DNA of 64,000 bases from a bacterium YEK0313 (GTDB lineage Bacteria; Pseudomonadota; Alphaproteobacteria; Rhizobiales; Phreatobacteraceae). The DNA lies in NCBI GenBank assembly GCA_000751295.2, contig CCMO02000001.1, forward strand, positions 1,289,501 to 1,353,500, written 5' to 3'. Positions 1-7,190 of the stretch are shown piece by piece (position 1 is the first letter of the stretch; each line of letters starts with the position of its first letter). Under the pieces are notes generated by a model. It saw only the letters and a list, made by a program, of their open reading frames with translations. It searched no databases and was not told the origin of the DNA. Both the position numbers and the translations under genes were made by a program.

Positions 1-298
1 GGCCGTCGCCGCCTTCGCTGGTCTTGCGCTCGACGAGCGCCTGGACATGCAGTCGACCGACCGTCTTGGAGGCGGTCGGCGGCCTCACCCGCAGCGTCGC
101 GGCGAGGTCGCCCATCGTCATGTCGCCGGCATCGGCGAGAATCTTCAGCACCTGTTCCTGGCCGGGATAGAGGCCGAGCGCGGTCAGCTTGCGCGCCACC
201 AGCGCGCGGTGAACGCGCGCGGCGTGCTGCACATGGGCCCCGATCGTCTTGCGATAAGGCTCTCGGACCGGCCTTTCGGCCTCCTTCGTGCGGGTCAT
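1..298 (-). CDS. MarR family transcriptional regulator (3' part outside window)
   Basis: Partial gene; the C-terminal end lies beyond position 1. Read leftward from an ATG at 298, about 99 residues are visible. They show a winged-helix pattern: an N-terminal helix (QHAARVHRALVARKL), then LYPGQEQVLKIL, the recognition region TMGDLAATLRVRPPTASKTVGRL, and the start of the wing (LVERKTSEGGD). This order is typical of MarR dimeric DNA-binding proteins, which usually sense small aromatic or oxidising ligands. It lies downstream of, and on the same strand as, the quinone-reductase-like gene at 422-1003, so it may regulate it. Ligand unknown. Confidence 0.75.
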   Translation of the reverse strand, partial: MTRTKEAERPVREPYRKTIGAHVQHAARVHRALVARKLTALGLYPGQEQVLKILADAGDMTMGDLAATLRVRPPTASKTVGRLHVQALVERKTSEGGDG

Positions 299-421
299 GC
301 CATCCCCCTGAAGCCTGACCGGCGCGCTGCTCCATGCCCCGCGCGGCCTCGTGACGTCGCCGAAGCGACCGGCGCATATTCCCCTTGCCAACGTGACAAC
401 ATCGTGACCAAGCCAGCCGGC

Positions 422-1003
422 TCACAAGCTGGTCATCGCGCCGCGCACCCGGGCAAGGAAGGCGGCGCGGCTTTCCGGCGTCGACCGGTTCATGTCGTAA
501 TGGGCGAGATAGCGCACCGCTCCGCGGGTGCGCGTGATGCCGCGCAGCGAGCGGGTGCAGAACTTGCGCGGCGGATTGCCGAGCAGGAAGGCCTTGAGAC
601 GGGTGGCGCCGTAGCTCGTCACGACCGCCACCTTGCGGATGTTGGTGAGCATGCCGCGCGCCTTGCCATCGACGAGGCCGAAGGAAACGCCGGGCAGGAA
701 GACCCGGTCGAAATAGCCCTTCAGCATGGCCGGCAGCCCGAAATTCCACACCGGAAAGACCAGGACGAGAGCCTCGGCGGCGCGCAGCCGCGCGACATGG
801 CCCGCCACCGGCAGCGTATTGCTGGCAAGGTCATGATAGCCCGCGCGCTCGGCCCGGTTCAGCACCGGGTCGAAACCTTCCGCGTAGAGATCGCAATCGT
901 CGACCTCGTGGCCCGCCGCCGCGAGCGTCTCGACGACGGCCCTGTGCAGGGCGCCGACATAGCTCTCCGGGTTGGGGTGGCAGTAGAGCACCAATATGCG
1001 CAT
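422..1003 (-). CDS. NAD(P)H dehydrogenase (quinone) / flavodoxin-fold oxidoreductase
   Basis: Flavodoxin-like fold of the NQO1/KefF/MdaB group: a first beta strand and phosphate loop (MRILVLYCHPNPESY) for FMN/FAD, the central FPVWNFGLPAMLKGYFDRVF motif typical of these quinone reductases, and a YGATRL segment. The expected role is two-electron reduction of quinones or similar acceptors with NAD(P)H in the cytosol. I start it at the ATG at 1003, preceded by GAGGTGAC; an upstream in-frame start at 1027 would add eight unconserved residues. A MarR-type gene follows on the same strand. The exact substrate cannot be deduced. Confidence 0.8.
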   Translation of the reverse strand: MRILVLYCHPNPESYVGALHRAVVETLAAAGHEVDDCDLYAEGFDPVLNRAERAGYHDLASNTLPVAGHVARLRAAEALVLVFPVWNFGLPAMLKGYFDRVFLPGVSFGLVDGKARGMLTNIRKVAVVTSYGATRLKAFLLGNPPRKFCTRSLRGITRTRGAVRYLAHYDMNRSTPESRAAFLARVRGAMTSL

Positions 1004-1058
1004 CGTCACCTCGGATCCCGCCGGCACGGCCCATCATGGCCGCCGCCGGCACGGACCG

Positions 1059-2477
1059 TCATTCCGTGACGCCGGCCTCCGCCAGGCTTTTGAACAGGAA
1101 ATGCTTGCCCGACCGGTAGTCGTAGGTCGGATCCTCCCAGGCGATCATCTTGCCGGGATTGAGCAGGCCTTTCGGATCGGCTTCCTTCTTGAAGGCGAGC
1201 TGGGTTTCGTCGGTCTGCTTCATGCCGCCCTCTTCGAGCGTATAGCGGTGCGGATTGAACACCGGCACGCCCATGTCCTCGTGGATGCGGACGATCTCGT
1301 CGAGCCGCTCCTCGGTGGTGAAACGCACCATGGGCAGGCCGAAGCAGGTCACCTTGCCGTCGAACCGGACGAATTCCAGGTGGCCGATCACCTCGTCGCC
1401 AAACTGCGCCTCGAGCTTGGTGGCGAGCGCCACCTGGTCGGGGAACGGATGCAGCGTCTGCAGATAGGTGATGGTCGGGTCGATGCGCAGGGCCCTGAGC
1501 GTCGTGTGGTTCCAGGTCAGCTCGAAGCCCGGCGGCAGGCGCCTGCCCTCGGCCTCGTCCACCGTATCCGACCGGAACAGGAGCTCCGCGCCGGCCCGGC
1601 GCGAGAAGGCAAGCGTCGCATCGACCGCGAAATCGGCGATCATGGCGATCACCACGTGGCTGTCGCGCGGCAGGTAGTCCTGGTGGCGCAGGAAATAGGT
1701 GTTCGGCGCCGGCGCGGCGACCACCGAAATGTTCTTCTTGGCGATGCCGTCCTGTTCGCCGAGGCCGTTGGCGAAGGCGGCGGCGCGCTCGTAGGTGTCG
1801 AAGCCGAAGATCAGGTCGACCCAGCCATAGGCGGGGCCGAGCGGCATCTCCACCTCGGTGATGATGCCGTTGGTGCCATAGGCGTGGGCGACCTTGGCGA
1901 GATCGTCGCCGGCAAGCTCCAGCACGCGCGGCTCCGCCTCCATGGTGACCACCTTGAGGCGGATCACGTTGCCGGCATCGCGCAGGCCGCCCCAGGTGAT
2001 CGAGCCGACGCCGCCCGACCCGCCGGCGATGAAGCCGCCGACCGACGCGGTCGCATAGGTCGAGGGGTGCATGCGGATTTCCTGGGCCTGGCCGCGCGCC
2101 AGCTTGTCGATATCGGCGATGACCGCGCCGGCTTCGGCGACGAACCGGCCGGGCTGCACGGCGATCACCGTGTTCAGACCGGAAAGGTCGAGCACGATAC
2201 CGCCCGACAGCGGCATGGCCTGGCCGTAATTGCCGGTGCCGGTGCCGCGCGGCGTGACGGGAATGCCGAGCTCGTAGGCGGCGGCCAGCGTGCGCACCAC
2301 CTCCATCTCGTTGACCGGCGCGACGATGATGTCACCGACGACATGGTCGAGCTGACGCTTCAGCGTCGGCGAGTACCAGTAGAAGTCGCGGCTCTTCTGC
2401 TTGACCAGAGCCGGGTTCTCTTCCGTGCGGATGCCGCCGAGGCGGCTCTTCAGGCCCTGGAGGTCGTAGCTCGTCAT
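1059..2477 (-). CDS. FAD-binding oxidoreductase (GlcD/VAO-type)
   Basis: About 472 residues with the PCMH-type FAD domain: APVNEMEVVRTL, the PRGTGTGNYGQ loop and the GGFIAGGSGGVGS pyrophosphate-binding segment. The C-terminal FAD-oxidase domain ends with the family signature DPKGLLNPGKM near the C-terminus. Members oxidise hydroxy acids or related alcohols and pass electrons to an acceptor. Its stop lies 4 bases from the start of the operon partner, the amidohydrolase ending at 2482, which is transcribed first. The pair suggests a small catabolic operon, perhaps for a cyclic amide or pyrimidine-like compound. That is inference. Confidence 0.8.
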   Translation of the reverse strand: MTSYDLQGLKSRLGGIRTEENPALVKQKSRDFYWYSPTLKRQLDHVVGDIIVAPVNEMEVVRTLAAAYELGIPVTPRGTGTGNYGQAMPLSGGIVLDLSGLNTVIAVQPGRFVAEAGAVIADIDKLARGQAQEIRMHPSTYATASVGGFIAGGSGGVGSITWGGLRDAGNVIRLKVVTMEAEPRVLELAGDDLAKVAHAYGTNGIITEVEMPLGPAYGWVDLIFGFDTYERAAAFANGLGEQDGIAKKNISVVAAPAPNTYFLRHQDYLPRDSHVVIAMIADFAVDATLAFSRRAGAELLFRSDTVDEAEGRRLPPGFELTWNHTTLRALRIDPTITYLQTLHPFPDQVALATKLEAQFGDEVIGHLEFVRFDGKVTCFGLPMVRFTTEERLDEIVRIHEDMGVPVFNPHRYTLEEGGMKQTDETQLAFKKEADPKGLLNPGKMIAWEDPTYDYRSGKHFLFKSLAEAGVTE

Positions 2478-2481
2478 GGGG

Positions 2482-3816
2482 TCAGCTCCAGAGGCTGTCG
2501 AGGTCGCGATAGTCGGGCAGGGTCGTGTCGATGACGGCGCCCGAGCGGATCACCGTGCGGTCGGCCTCGGGCCGGGACAGCAGCTCGGTCCAGGTGCGGC
2601 CGCGGAACAGCACGAGATCGGCACCCAGCCCGGGTCCGATGAAGCCGCGCCCGGTGAACCCGCAGACCTCGGCCGGAGTTCCCGTCACGGTCAGCGGCCA
2701 GTCCGCCACCGGGTGGTCGAAATGGAGGATGCGGGTGGCCTCGCGATAGACTTCCAGCATGTCGAGGTCGCCATAGGCATAGAACGGGTCACGGGTATTG
2801 TCGGAGGCGACCATGACGGGCGTGCCGCGCTCCTTCATTTCGTGCAAGAGCGTGACGCCGCGCCGGCGCGGCGTGCGGCCGAACAGCCGGTCCTGCAGGT
2901 ACATGTTGCACATGGGCAGGGAGACCACGGCAAGGCCTGCCTCGGCCACCAGGTCGAGCGTGCGCAGGGCCTCCTCCTCGCCCTGTGCGGCGAGCGAGCA
3001 GCAATGGCCGACGACGATGCGGCCATTGCCGTTGTCCGCCCAGCCGAACCGCAGGGCCGCCTCGGCGATCAGGCGCAGCGAATGGGCGCCCGGATCAAGC
3101 GTTTCGTCGACGTGGAAATCGAGGCGGAAGCCCTGCGCCAGCGCGGTCGAGAACAGCTGCTCGAGCCCGTCGGCGAGATTGGCGGTCATGTAGGTGACGG
3201 CGCCGAGCCCGCCGCCGGCCCGCTTCAGGGCGCCGACCAGGCGGTCGAGATAGCCGTCCTCCACCACCACGTCGATGCCGCAGAGCGAGGAGGCCTGCAG
3301 GTCGACGCGGCCCTTCCACTCCTCGCGGATCTCGGCGATCAGCGGCCAGGAAATGCCGATCTGGGCGGGCAGCGAATCGATATGGGTGCGCAGCGCCGCC
3401 GTGCCGTGGGCATAGGCGGCCTTCAGCGCGAAGGTCACCCGCGCCCGCACGTCCTCGGCCTTCCAGTTGGCCTCGCGGTCGGCCGCGACCGTCGCCAGCG
3501 CGCCGGCGAAGGTGCCGTCCGGATTGGCCGCGCGCGGCCAGATATGGCCCTTGTCGAGATGGACGTGGCTGTCGACGAAACAGGGCAGCACCATGCCGCG
3601 GTCGAGGTCGAGCGTCGCGATCTCGGCAGTTCCGGGCGCGCCGACCCGTTCGATCACGCCGTCGTTGATCACGATGTCGACGGCGACGAGGTCGGCCGCC
3701 GGCCTGCCCGCCTCGGACGGGGCCGTGTCGACGCCGCGCAGCAGCGCCGCCGGCACCGTCGCATTGGCGAGCCGATAGCGGCCTTCGGATGGAAGGGTGG
3801 CGAAACCCGAACCCAT
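2482..3816 (-). CDS. Amidohydrolase family protein, cytosine-deaminase (CodA)-like
   Basis: Metal-dependent TIM-barrel hydrolase. Visible ligand motifs are FVDSHVHLDKGH (two metal His), LRTHID, LDFHVDE, VVGHCCSL and a late Asp in VMVASDNTRDPFYAYGD. This set, especially DSHVHLDK and the FHVDE segment, is that of CodA/N-isopropylammelide-type deaminases acting on cyclic C-N bonds. The start is the ATG at 3816: an AGGAG lies 6 nt upstream, and an in-frame extension to 3918 lacks family character. It is transcribed just ahead of the FAD oxidoreductase. Whether the substrate is cytosine or another ring compound is not shown by the sequence. Confidence 0.8.
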   Translation of the reverse strand: MGSGFATLPSEGRYRLANATVPAALLRGVDTAPSEAGRPAADLVAVDIVINDGVIERVGAPGTAEIATLDLDRGMVLPCFVDSHVHLDKGHIWPRAANPDGTFAGALATVAADREANWKAEDVRARVTFALKAAYAHGTAALRTHIDSLPAQIGISWPLIAEIREEWKGRVDLQASSLCGIDVVVEDGYLDRLVGALKRAGGGLGAVTYMTANLADGLEQLFSTALAQGFRLDFHVDETLDPGAHSLRLIAEAALRFGWADNGNGRIVVGHCCSLAAQGEEEALRTLDLVAEAGLAVVSLPMCNMYLQDRLFGRTPRRRGVTLLHEMKERGTPVMVASDNTRDPFYAYGDLDMLEVYREATRILHFDHPVADWPLTVTGTPAEVCGFTGRGFIGPGLGADLVLFRGRTWTELLSRPEADRTVIRSGAVIDTTLPDYRDLDSLWS

Positions 3817-4110
3817 GCATGTCTCCTGCGCTCTGCTCCTGCCGCCGCGCGTGCCCGCTGCGATCGAGGCGAGTCGCAGGGGGCGGCAGGCCCCGCAATA
3901 GACCACGAGCGGGGCCACCCCGGCCAGCGCCGCGCCGCGGACAGGCCGCGAAGGGCGCCGGGAGGGCCGATTTTTTCATCTTGCCTGGGGACTGCGGGCG
4001 GGCTCATCCACATGACGCGAAAAAAGTGCGAGGAGGCCATTGCAATCGTCCGCGTCCTTTGGCATAGAACCGCCCTCTTCGATGCTTCGGCGGTCGAGAG
4101 ACAAGTTGAT

Positions 4111-4185
4111 GCGGGAGTAGCTCAGGGGTAGAGCACAACCTTGCCAAGGTTGGGGTCGAGGGTTCGAATCCCTTCTCCCGCTCCA
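4111..4185 (+). tRNA. tRNA-Gly (anticodon GCC)
   Basis: A full cloverleaf is readable: the acceptor arm GCGGGAG pairs with CTCCCGC, the D-arm is AGCTCAGGGGTAGAGC, the anticodon stem-loop has loop TTGCCAA (anticodon GCC), and the T-arm holds GGTTCGAATCC. The discriminator is T and CCA is encoded (4183-4185). It marks the left boundary of the region carrying the CRISPR-Cas locus. I saw no second copy of its 3' end that would act as an attachment site. Confidence 0.97.
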
Positions 4186-4237
4186 ATTTGTCTTCCATTC
4201 GCGACAGCCGCCAGCCGGACTTCCGGAGATTTTCGTC

Positions 4238-4435
4238 ATGACGTTCGGTTCCGTGAAGTCGCTCATCCGAGCCGTCGATGGCGATTTCGTGCGCGTCGAC
4301 GGATCCACCGAAACCGCCCGCTTCTTTCTGCCCGCTCCGGGCCGGCGCATCGAGATCGCCGCCCGCGGCGTCACCGTTACCCGCCGCACCCTGAAGCCGC
4401 GCGCCCGCGTGAAGCGGTTCATCCGGGTTTCGTGA
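4238..4435 (+). CDS. Small hypothetical protein (65 aa)
   Basis: Not recognised. A GGAG precedes the ATG at a usable distance, and third positions are strongly GC-rich as in the surrounding real genes, which supports coding. The product is basic and soluble-looking, with a VRVDG segment and an Arg-rich C-terminus (TRRTLKPRARVKRF). It starts 52 bases after tRNA-Gly. No function can be proposed. Confidence 0.45.
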   Translation: MTFGSVKSLIRAVDGDFVRVDGSTETARFFLPAPGRRIEIAARGVTVTRRTLKPRARVKRFIRVS

Positions 4436-4764
4436 GGCCGCCCAGGCGGGCGCAGCGTTTTGCTCGGCATCGCCACAATGCGCAGCACCTTCGATCTTTG
4501 AGCGGCCCTCGCGATAGCTAAAGCCAAGTCGTTCCGGTTGCTGCTGGACAGAGATCTCCAAACCACGATCGATCGTCGACATCGTTGCGCGGCTGACCGA
4601 TAATTCGACCCGTTGGGCGCACCTGTTGGGGCGTATCCGGATCCCGAAGAGGCGCGCGAAGTGATGTCAGATGCGGCGCGCATCCACGTGCCTCGCCGAT
4701 CTCCGGCCCAAACGTGAGCTTTTCGCAGCGGACGCGGCAAGATCGAGACCTACGCCCAAACCAT
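4436..4764. other. Gene-poor stretch between tRNA-Gly side and CRISPR array
   Basis: No convincing gene. It carries the lone degenerate CRISPR repeat at 4537-4572 and otherwise looks like eroded coding sequence, with short open frames in several phases and none with a ribosome-binding site or family character. Confidence 0.5.
4537..4572 (+). repeat. Degenerate orphan CRISPR repeat or second anti-repeat
   Basis: Aligned without gaps to the array repeat, this 36-mer matches at 28 of 36 positions, including the blocks GTTGC, GCTGGAC and GATCTC. Substitutions fall at repeat positions 6, 14, 16, 23, 24, 29, 31 and 36. It lies about 615 bp left of the first array repeat and no clear neighbour lies one 66-bp period away. 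On the minus strand it would be an anti-repeat in which three changes (positions 23, 24, 29) become G-U wobbles. I see no terminator or tracrRNA-like tail after it, so a relic is more likely than a functional RNA. Confidence 0.65.
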
Positions 4765-4986
4765 CTAGCGGCATGAGGCAAGCTTGTCGGCTTTTGCAAT
4801 CATTGCGGCCGTAAGCGGAGCATTTTGCGTCGCACAGATTGGGAGACGGGGCGGAGCTTTATGACCCCGCGAAGGGACAGCGAGAGCGACGAAGAAGAAC
4901 AGCAGCCCCGCCATCAGCAAGCTAACGTCGATGGTCACGCGGTTCAGCATCGCGTTCAAATCATCTTTGGTCGCGAGGTCTTTCAT
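4765..4986 (-). CDS. Small membrane-anchored protein, possibly truncated
   Basis: 73 residues starting MKDLATKDDLNAML, followed by a single hydrophobic segment (VSLLMAGLLFFFVALAV). This layout resembles the short coiled-coil plus one-TM proteins (MRDLATKADLE..., DUF1640/CCDC90-like) common in proteobacteria. A GAGGGG precedes the ATG by five to six bases. The part after the membrane helix looks unrelated to the family, so the 3' end may be frameshifted or eroded. It reads away from the CRISPR array. Confidence 0.45.
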   Translation of the reverse strand: MKDLATKDDLNAMLNRVTIDVSLLMAGLLFFFVALAVPSRGHKAPPRLPICATQNAPLTAAMIAKADKLASCR

Positions 4987-5186
4987 TTGCGCCCCTCACC
5001 GATAGACCGGAATGGAGAATAGCACAGCGAGACGTCGCGCAGGAGAGGCCAGTCAATCCTCGACGGAGGACCAGCCGGATACCAATGAGGCTGCAAGGGC
5101 GGATTGCGGTTTTGTCCCATTCCTCTTCCCTCCGTGTCGTCTCTGCGGTGTGATCATGCCACAAGGCCGCCGCCTGGGCCGCCACC
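4987..5186 (+). promoter_or_regulatory. Candidate leader side of the CRISPR array
   Basis: The tracrRNA anti-repeat shows the crRNA strand is plus, so this 200-bp stretch is the upstream flank of the array. It has no convincing gene, and I could not pick out a clear -35/-10 pair or an AT-rich leader; a T- and C-rich tract lies around 5111-5143. Assignment as leader rests only on orientation. Confidence 0.35.
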
Positions 5187-6771
5187 GTTGCCGCTGGACC
5201 GCGATCTCTGAACCGCTATCGTGCCGGCCGGTGACGGACGGCGCGCCCAGCAGTTGCCGCTGGACCGCGATCTCTGAACCGCTATCGTCCAGGCCGAGCG
5301 CGGCTCGATCGACGGCAGGTTGCCGCTGGACCGCGATCTCTGAACCGCTATCGTGCAGTGCTTGCCGGCCTGCAGGACGAACACGGTTGCCGCTGGACCG
5401 CGATCTCTGAACCGCTATCGTCAGGGCCATGATGGTGCCGTCGAACGCCATGTTGCCGCTGGACCGCGATCTCTGAACCGCTATCGTCCACTTCGACACG
5501 CCCACCGATGCATGGCGGTTGCCGCTGGACCGCGATCTCTGAACCGCTATCGTGAGAACCGGCGTGCCGCTGTTGACCATGCTGTTGCCGCTGGACCGCG
5601 ATCTCTGAACCGCTATCGTCGTCCAGGCACCGCGGCCGCGCACGGTATTGTTGCCGCTGGACCGCGATCTCTGAACCGCTATCGTACGTCGGATCGTTGA
5701 CCGGGCGCGGGTCGCGTTGCCGCTGGACCGCGATCTCTGAACCGCTATCGTAGCGGAGCTCGATGCGAGCCTCGCGGGGCAGTTGCCGCTGGACCGCGAT
5801 CTCTGAACCGCTATCGTCGACTGGAGCCACCACCGCCTGCCCGGCATGTTGCCGCTGGACCGCGATCTCTGAACCGCTATCGTTTTGGACTTCAGGCCCT
5901 CGATCGCGAACTTGTTGCCGCTGGACCGCGATCTCTGAACCGCTATCGTCTGGCCCATGAGTTGGACATGGTTCGCACGGTTGCCGCTGGACCGCGATCT
6001 CTGAACCGCTATCGTATCGCCGGCCACCTGGACGCCCTCATTGGGGTTGCCGCTGGACCGCGATCTCTGAACCGCTATCGTTAATGCAGGCACCCGCCCC
6101 CACGGCGGCCCGTTGCCGCTGGACCGCGATCTCTGAACCGCTATCGTGAGGATCACGATCATGACTGCGCTCACGGGGTTGCCGCTGGACCGCGATCTCT
6201 GAACCGCTATCGTGAAAATTGATTGGCCCAATTGTAGGTTAGAGTTGCCGCTGGACCGCGATCTCTGAACCGCTATCGTCATATCGGCCTCGTCTACAAT
6301 CCCGGCCATGTTGCCGCTGGACCGCGATCTCTGAACCGCTATCGTGGTCGAATTGTCCGGAACGCCGGGGCCGTAGTTGCCGCTGGACCGCGATCTCTGA
6401 ACCGCTATCGTCATTTTCCGTCGTGCCATACTGCTGCTTCAGTTGCCGCTGGACCGCGATCTCTGAACCGCTATCGTAGCGATTTCGCTCGACAAGGACG
6501 CGACCCCTGTTGCCGCTGGACCGCGATCTCTGAACCGCTATCGTTTGTCGTCGTCGCGCTACCTAACCGTCTTGGTTGCCGCTGGACCGCGATCTCTGAA
6601 CCGCTATCGTGCCCGGCCAGTGGAGCGAGGGTTGCGTGGGTTGCCGCTGGACCGCGATCTCTGAACCGCTATCGTCGTCGCCGGTGGTCACCTGATCCTT
6701 CAGGAGTTGCCGCTGGACCGCGATCTCTGAACCGCTATCGTGATATAGGGTGATCGCGCGGCGCGTAACAC

Positions 6772-6794
6772 GTTGCCGCTGGACCGCGATCTCT
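6772..6794 (+). repeat. Truncated CRISPR repeat (first 23 nt) abutting a full repeat
   Basis: After spacer 24 (6742-6771) the sequence carries repeat positions 1-23 and then, with no spacer, a complete repeat at 6795-6830. It is the only irregular repeat in the array. It may be a slippage or unequal-exchange scar, or a faulty integration event. Confidence 0.95.
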
Positions 6795-7160
6795 GTTGCC
6801 GCTGGACCGCGATCTCTGAACCGCTATCGTCTGCTCCTCCCGCGAGCCAGTTTGTGATGAGTTGCCGCTGGACCGCGATCTCTGAACCGCTATCGTTGGT
6901 CTTGTCTCCGGCGATGCGCAGGTCGGGTTGCCGCTGGACCGCGATCTCTGAACCGCTATCGTGGTCGCTCATGCCTTGAAGTCCTCTGCAACGTTGCCGC
7001 TGGACCGCGATCTCTGAACCGCTATCGTCAGCCCGGACGCGCTGTCGAAGCGCATTCGGTTGCCGCTGGACCGCGATCTCTGAACCGCTATCGTTATATG
7101 CTCTATGTCGAATGTCCTTGCCCAGTTGCCGCTGGACCGCGATCTCTGAACCGCTATCGT

Positions 7161-7190
7161 CATGGCCAAGGCATATCGACAGGGCGATAT
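7161..7190 (+). repeat. Spacer 30, identical to spacer 86 (10855-10884)
   Basis: Both 30-mers begin CATGGCCAAGG and end GGGCGATAT and match at every base. Flanking spacers (29 and 31 versus 85 and 87) are unrelated, so it is a single-unit duplication or a repeated acquisition, not a duplicated block. Confidence 0.97.

Noticed and set aside
4584..4619. A second degenerate CRISPR repeat just after 4537-4572
   Set aside because: Only GTTGC and short blocks match, gaps are needed, and the spacing (11 nt) does not fit the array period.
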